Assembly: GCA_029339195.1 (NCBI GenBank) | Contig: JAPTJF010000057.1 | Coordinates: 147,826-211,825 of the forward strand | From: Micractinium sp. NFX-FRZ | Lineage: Eukaryota; Chlorophyta; Trebouxiophyceae; Chlorellales; Chlorellaceae | Direction of reading: 5' to 3' | DNA length: 64,000 bases | Part shown: positions 58,895 to 64,000 of the stretch, in pieces | Layout of the letters: every line of letters begins with the position of its first letter | Numbering within the stretch: position 1 is the first letter of the stretch | Program-made: the position numbers and the translations under genes | The notes under the pieces: generated by a model | The model's input: only the letters and a program-made list of their open reading frames with translations | What the model was told of the DNA's origin: nothing | The model's database searches: none

Positions 58895-59844
58895 GGCCGC
58901 TGGGCGTTCCGATGCCCGCATCCACATCCGTGCCGTCGGCGCCTGCGCCATTACCATGGCCGCAGCAAGCACAGGCAGCGCTGGCGCAAGCGCAGGCAGC
59001 AGCAGCACCCCCAGGGCCCGCGCAGCCGCAAGGCGGGACAGCGGGCAGCAAGCTGGAGCGGGACGTGCCTCCTGGCGGTCCAGCAGAGGCGCTGCTCCGC
59101 CTTGCGGTGCGCATCTGCTGCCAGCGCTTTGGGGCGGGGGAGCACGATGGCAAGCAGCTGGGCAAGGTGCTCGGAGAGCTCGACAGGTGGGGGAGGCAGG
59201 GAGGGCTGGGTCGTGGGTCGTGGGGGGAGTGTATGCCGGGTGGCGTGCGTGGGGCGTGTTGCTGGAACAGGTGTGCAGCAACTGTTGGTGAAATGTTGCA
59301 GCCTGTGTGATTTGTAAGTGCCGAGGCAGGGACGGCCTGGTCTGGGGTGTGTGCCAGGAGGGGATACCAGCGGGCAGTCCGCAGATGGGCAAACTGCTTG
59401 GAACCGCTGGGCCAGAGAGGGGTGGAGGGGCGCGGCCTCGCCTGGGGGTGGGGGGCCAGACTGAGGTGGTGCAGGGCATGGGGGCCTGTGGCTGTGCCAG
59501 GGCATGCGTCAGGACAGTGTGTCAGCGGATAGGTAGGTCTGGAGCATCCGGGAAGCGGGCATCAGCCCTTTCTAGGCGGGTTGCCTTTGCCTGGGAACCG
59601 CTCTTGCGTTGCATTTCCGGGCCGCTGCCGCTTGCACCTGCATCAAGCACTGGCACGGGCAGCCCATTACATCCCGTACCCCCTGCTGCCCCTCCCATAC
59701 CGCAGTGACTGGCGGCGGGCACGGTGCGGCGGGCACAGTGTTGGCGTGCTGCTAAAAGAGCTTGGCAGGCGCGGGCTGGTGATGCTGCGGGAGGGCACTC
59801 AGAACGGCAAGCGAGTCTCGTATTTCACAAACATCAACTGCTGA
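58111..59844 (+). CDS. Gln/Trp-rich protein sharing the C-terminal domain of the Plus3 protein
   Basis: Two exons join in phase: 58111-59186 and 59706-59844 (1215 nt, 404 aa). It begins MNSGGLKRKQPEEPLS (possible nuclear signal), then a charged Gln/Glu/Lys coiled-coil-like part (VEEDRKKQKQQAAEKELDNQ), then a prion-like Gln region with repeated VWDPHQHAWQQ / LWDPAQQAWQQ units. The C-terminus, AEALLRLAVRICCQRFGAGE...LGELD and DWRRARCGGHSVGVLLKELG, aligns with the end of the preceding gene, including the same phase-2 intron between the two halves, so the two genes share ancestry there. The half after the intron looks like a small winged-helix fold. No function is known. Confidence 0.68.
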
Positions 59845-60414
59845 CTTCACTGTACTTGCTAAATCCTTGTTATATTGAGATGATGAAGTTGTACAAAGCA
59901 GTCCTCCGTCTTTTTGGCAGAGCACCAGCTGTGGGCGGCGGGGAGCATCCAAGGGCGGAGCCCGCAGCGCGCATGGCAGCGGCGGCGTTGCGTGGGATGT
60001 GTACTAGTGGCGGAGAAGAGCGTGATCAGTCGACGTCGCGCGCCCCATCCTCTGCCTCGAAGGGCTCTGCGTTTGCTGCCAAAGTTTATTCAGCCAATCT
60101 CCACCTGCCATCGCTGGGAATTTTGTCGCTTGCAGCCACCCATCGCAGCGAATTCCCGTTCTGAGCACTGGGTGCAGGCCGGCGCGGGTGTCGCAACCCG
60201 CTATCCGCTCACAGGTTAGCCCTCCTGCGTATGCCGGTTCACGGCGGAGACTCGGATCGGCAAGAGACTAGGAGCGGTGTGCTGAGTGCTGCATCAAACG
60301 CCGCATGAGCTGCCGTGCTCCCTGCCTTGCCACTGCCGCTGACGCTGCCGACACCGCCGCTGCTTGCCGTTTTGGCCAGCCCACTTCCAACTCCTCTGCA
60401 GGCCTCTGCTGATC
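59845..60414. other. Intergenic upstream of gene M
   Basis: About 570 bp with no supported exon; it contains the promoter side of gene M. Confidence 0.45.
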
Positions 60415-63316
60415 ATGGACAGCATGAGAGGTAGCCGCGACCCACGGCTGGCAACCAGCAGCCCGCTATCCCTCAGCCTCGGCGTGTCTGTGAAAAGCGA
60501 GGACGGCGGTGACGAGGCGCAGGCGCCTGATGCAGGCAGGCAGACCGCCGGCGGCCGGCAGCAGGCGGGCCGCGGGCGCCCGGCAGCGGCCACTTGGCCA
60601 GGGGGGCCAGGAACGGCTAATGGCGGCGCCAGGACGGCGGGCACGGCACGCACGCTGAGCTGCAACGAGGAGCAGGAGGAGGCAGGTTCAGCTTCTGAAG
60701 AAGAGGAGGAGGAGGAGGAGGAGGATGGGGAGGAGTCAGTCTCAGAAGGGAGCAAAGAGGAGGGGGAGGGGCAACGGCAGCAGGAGAAGGATCAGTCCCC
60801 GCCGCCCGCGCCCCGCGTGCTGTGCGCGATGTGCAAGCTGGGGCGGGAGGCGGAGGGCCCCCTGGGTGCGCTGCTCCGGTTTGACTGCAGCACCAGCAAG
60901 CGGGAGTGCCACGAGATGGTGCACACGCTGTGCGCTGCCTGGGCGCCACGCACGCACTACGCCGGGGATGCGGTGAGCTGGCAGGACAGCTGGCGGTGGG
61001 ACAGCTGGCGCACACACCCTGGTGCCCTGGTGGCTCTGCTGACCAGCATGCCCTGCGCATGACCCTGCCTGGCCACGCCTGCACACGAGCCTGCCATCCT
61101 CAGACTACAGGCTGTTGGTGTGTGATGCTACGGGTATGGGGGTCGAAGGGTTAAGAGGCATGTCAGGTGCCCCACCCCACCTGAGAATCGTGGAGCCATC
61201 CTCCTGCCTGCTCATCTCCCCGCCCTCCCCTGCCTGCCTGGCCGCCCGCTTCCCGCTGCAGCCTGGAGCGCAGCACGGCCTGCTGATGGTGCCCGATGAG
61301 GCAAGCTGGGTGCCTTTTGTGTGTGGAAGAGCGGTGTGTGGCAAGGATGCTGGTGTGCCGCCCATATAGTGGCAGGCCATGACACACGCCGAGCAAATGC
61401 ACATGCATACCGCACATGAACACCGTAGTTACACGTTGATGGCACCTGTGCCACACGTTGCTTCTCACTCAAGCTTTGCTGAGCCCCACAACGCGCCGCC
61501 CCCCTGCCTGCAGGTGCGCCGCGCCCGCATGCTCAAGTGCTCCTTCTGCCGGCAGAGTGGCGCCGCCATGGGGTGCGACCTGCCCAGCTGCCGTGCGTCC
61601 TTCCACCTGCATTGCGCAATGCTGGAGGTGGGTGGCTTGTGGGTGGGTGGGCTTATGGGTGGGGGGAATGGGTGGATAGGGCGCAGAGCTGGGTGCTGGG
61701 GTAGTCGGGGCACAGGGAAGCGGAGCAGGCGTGGCGGAGGTGTGTGCTGTGCACGCTGACCGGATGCGCGCTGTGCAGGGCGCACCATGCTCACTTGTGT
61801 GTGTCTTAACACCACCTCAATACCTGTGCAGAGCAGCCACAGCGGCGCCACTGTCCCTCATCTTCTCTGCTCTCACCACACGCATGCTCTCGCCTTGCTC
61901 CCCCGCTCTGCAGCGCAGCGCACGCTTCGACAGTGCAGGTCAGGCTGGGTGCAGTTGCCGCTGCTGCTGCCGTTGTTGCTACTGTCGTGGGCCGGGAACC
62001 TGCTGGTGCTGGGTGGGGCGCAGCGGCACTGCCTCCTTCCTGTCTCTCTCCAAGAGCCAACGCTTCTGCTTGCCCTTGCAGCCCGCACTTGGCTGGCCGC
62101 TCTTGCGCCGTCGCCTCCTCTTGATTTCAAGTGTGTCTCCTTGCTACCGTTCCGCCCTGCCTGCAGGGTGGCAGGTGTATTGCCGGGAGCACAGTAACCT
62201 GTGCCAGCCTGAAGCGGAGGGCCCCGAAATGCGGCAGCAGCGGACCGCCATGCGCCTGCTCCTGGCCCAGATGCGTGAGGAGCAGCGCAAGCACGGAACA
62301 GAGCTGCTGCCTGCAGCTGCAGCTGCTCTGGCCGCCATTGACGCGGCAAGCAAGGGGCAGCGGCTGTCGACGGCAGCAGCGGGCAGCGGGAAGCGTGCAG
62401 CTGCACCGACGCCGCCCAAGGCGGCTGCACGGCCTGCAAAGCGGCAGCACTGCGGGGTGGCGGGACACTCACGATCTGCTGCAGCGGTGACGGGGACAGC
62501 AGTGGCGGATCCAGCAGGGGCAGCCGCACAGGCAGCAGGGGCAGCATCGCAGGCAGCAAAGACAGCAGCAGCAATGGGGGCAGCAGCAGCAGCAGCAGCA
62601 GCAGAGCCCTCCAATGGCGGCACAGAAGCGGGTGGGAAGGGGGAGAACCGGCTGAGGGGCATTATTGCTATGGCCCTCAAAACCGGGAAGTCACAGCGGC
62701 AGCAGCAGCGGCTGCAGCAGCAGCGGCTGCAGCAGCAGCAGCAGCAGCAGCAGGCAGCAGCCCCCCGCCCGCGCTCTGCAGGCAGCAGCCAGCCGGCCAG
62801 CACAAGCCAGCATGAGGCGCAGGGGGCGGCACAGGCTGAGCCCAACGCCTGCAGCCCTGCACCCATCGCCCCAGTTGTGGCTTCGTTGGCAGTGCCAGCT
62901 GGCCGTGCCTCCTCGCATGCCTCGCACCGGCAAGAGCAGCAGCAGCAGCTGCAGAAGCAGAAGCAGCAGCAGGACCAGCTATCAAATGGCCAGCAGCAGC
63001 ACCAGCAGCAGCACCCACAAGCGCAGCAGCAGCAGCAGCAGCAGCAGCCGCGGCCGGCCCAGCCCACCTGCTCCCATTGCGGCACCGACCGCACCAGCAA
63101 GTGGAAGAAGCACCTGGGCACTGGCAAGACGCTATGCAGCGGCTGCCAGCGGTACATGGCGGGGCACGGCGGGCGGCTCCCCCCGCTGGGCGTGAGGTGC
63201 CTGCACTGCCAGGCGGTTACACCAGGGGACTACCCCAGCGCTGGCTGGCGCCCCCACCCCGGCACAGGGGCAGAGTATGTGTGCACCCCCTGCTTCTACG
63301 ACCTGCGGCGGGCCCT

Positions 63317-63355
<39 letters not shown>

Positions 63356-63928
63356 GCAGGACGGGGAGGAGCAGCAGGCGGAGGAGGCGGCGCCGGTGGC
63401 AGTTGAGGAGGAGGAGGTGGAGGAGGAGGAGGCGGAGGAGGAGGAGGAGCGGCAGCCAGCGCAGCCCGTGCAGGCGCCTCCCGCAGCGCAGCAGCCAGGA
63501 TTCTTGCAGCAGCCTGACGCGGACCGGCAGCAGGAGGCGCACCCGCAGCAGCAGCCAGCGGAGCAGGCAGCACAGCAGGCGCTGCCGGCATCGGTGTACG
63601 TGCTGCTGCAGGATGTGTACGGCCGTGTGGCGCCCCAAGTGATCCCGCTTGCCCTCGACTATTTCTGGAGCGAGGGCGTGCGCAGCTTCAGGTGTGCGGG
63701 GGGATGGAGGCGGCAGGGCGGGTGCCCCTTCTTGTCTTATAAGTGCAGCGGTTTGCCTGCCCGCCTGCCCGCCCGCCTGCACACCTGCTTGTCACGTGTT
63801 ACCGCGCCGTTATGGCCACACCCATACCTCACCAGTGCCGACATGGGCGCTCCCACAACCCCGCCACGGGCCAGTTTGCTCTCCTTGCCAACGGCCATCT
63901 CTCCCCTCTGTTTTGACTGCCCGCCCGC

Positions 63929-64000
<72 letters not shown>
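60415..64000 (+). CDS. Gene M: extended PHD finger fused to a paired GATA-like module (3' end beyond window)
   Basis: Exons: 60415-60972, probably 61262-61300 (GC donor), 61514-61627, 61914-61938, 62167-63691, continuing past the window. It starts MDSMRGSRDPRLATS, echoing the N-termini of genes A and E, followed by a poly-Glu tract. An extended PHD (C2HC pre-PHD plus PHD) is spread over the first exons: CAMCKLGREAEG, ECHEMVHTLCAAWAP, then RMLKCSFCRQSGAAMGC, CRASFHLHCA and WQVYCREHS. Such fingers read histones or nucleosomal DNA. After Ala/Gln-rich linkers comes one paired module, CSHCGTDRTSKWKKH...CSGC then CLHC...CTPCFYDLRR, as in gene A. Poly-Gln and acidic stretches follow, then a hydrophobic VYVLLQDVYGRVAPQVIPLA helix before the last visible donor. 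A chromatin-linked transcription regulator is the likely role. Confidence 0.75.
63065..63325 (+). other. Paired GATA-like Cys4 module of gene M
   Basis: Finger 1 is C-x2-C-x18-C-x2-C with SKWKKH in place of WRRHP. The spacer GGRLPPLGVR leads to finger 2 (CLHC, SAGWRPHPGTG, then CTPC) and the FYDLRR tail. It is nearly colinear with gene A's module. Confidence 0.75.
63930..64000. repeat. 71-base poly-C run at window end
   Basis: Uninterrupted C from 63930 to 64000, inside what should be an intron of gene M. A homopolymer this long is more typical of an assembly or gap artefact than of genuine sequence. Confidence 0.95.

Noticed and set aside
1..64000. tRNA, rRNA, CRISPR arrays, insertion sequences and transposon proteins
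   Set aside because: No cloverleaf-like tRNA sequence, rRNA core, regular spacer-repeat array, transposase or reverse transcriptase motif was noticed by eye. A dedicated covariance-model scan was not possible here.

Overview
This 64 kb window is nuclear DNA from a green alga, most likely a trebouxiophyte of the Chlorellaceae. The evidence is very high GC, dense short introns (GT-AG, with some GC-AG), TGTAA-type poly(A) signals, CAG/poly-Gln-rich coding sequence, and plastid-targeted chlorophyll and carotenoid enzymes. Most gene models below were built by joining exons by hand. For nearly all of them the splice phases agree and the total length divides by three, so those are reasonably firm. 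No bacterial-type, viral or CRISPR feature was seen.

Layout. 1-389 (-): 3' side of a Gln-rich gene. 1601-4282 (-): SAM-dependent methyltransferase. 4865-9101 (+): pheophorbide a oxygenase-like Rieske enzyme. 9576-24200 (-): three tandem genes (here A, B, C) for GATA-like Cys4 zinc-finger proteins with low-complexity linkers; all three share an unrecognised C-terminal helical cassette. 25482-34118 (+): one 22-exon gene for a secreted protein with two parallel beta-helix domains joined by a proline-rich linker. 34500-35314 (-): small acidic protein. 36190-41398 (+): gene E, an array of 13 zinc fingers that carries a frameshift. 41399-43415: no gene, strongly purine-biased. 43416-45562 (-): unknown protein. 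46420-51000 (-): lycopene beta-cyclase. 51493-51768 (+): small membrane protein. 51835-54248 (+): CUE/DUF1771/Smr protein. 54797-57619 and 58111-59844 (+): a Plus3-domain protein and a neighbour sharing its C-terminal domain. 60415 to the window end (+): gene M, an extended PHD finger fused to the same paired zinc-finger module seen in A and B. The window ends in a 71-base poly-C run.

The main theme is a local, apparently expanding family of GATA-like fingers: five genes carry at least 27 Cys4 units between them. They occur in three arrangements: single fingers, a fixed pair ending in a C-[TS]-P-C-x3-[VLA]-R-R-like tail, and a long array. The Plus3 and extended-PHD genes nearby suggest a chromatin/transcription neighbourhood, while PAO, LCYB and the methyltransferase are ordinary metabolic genes.
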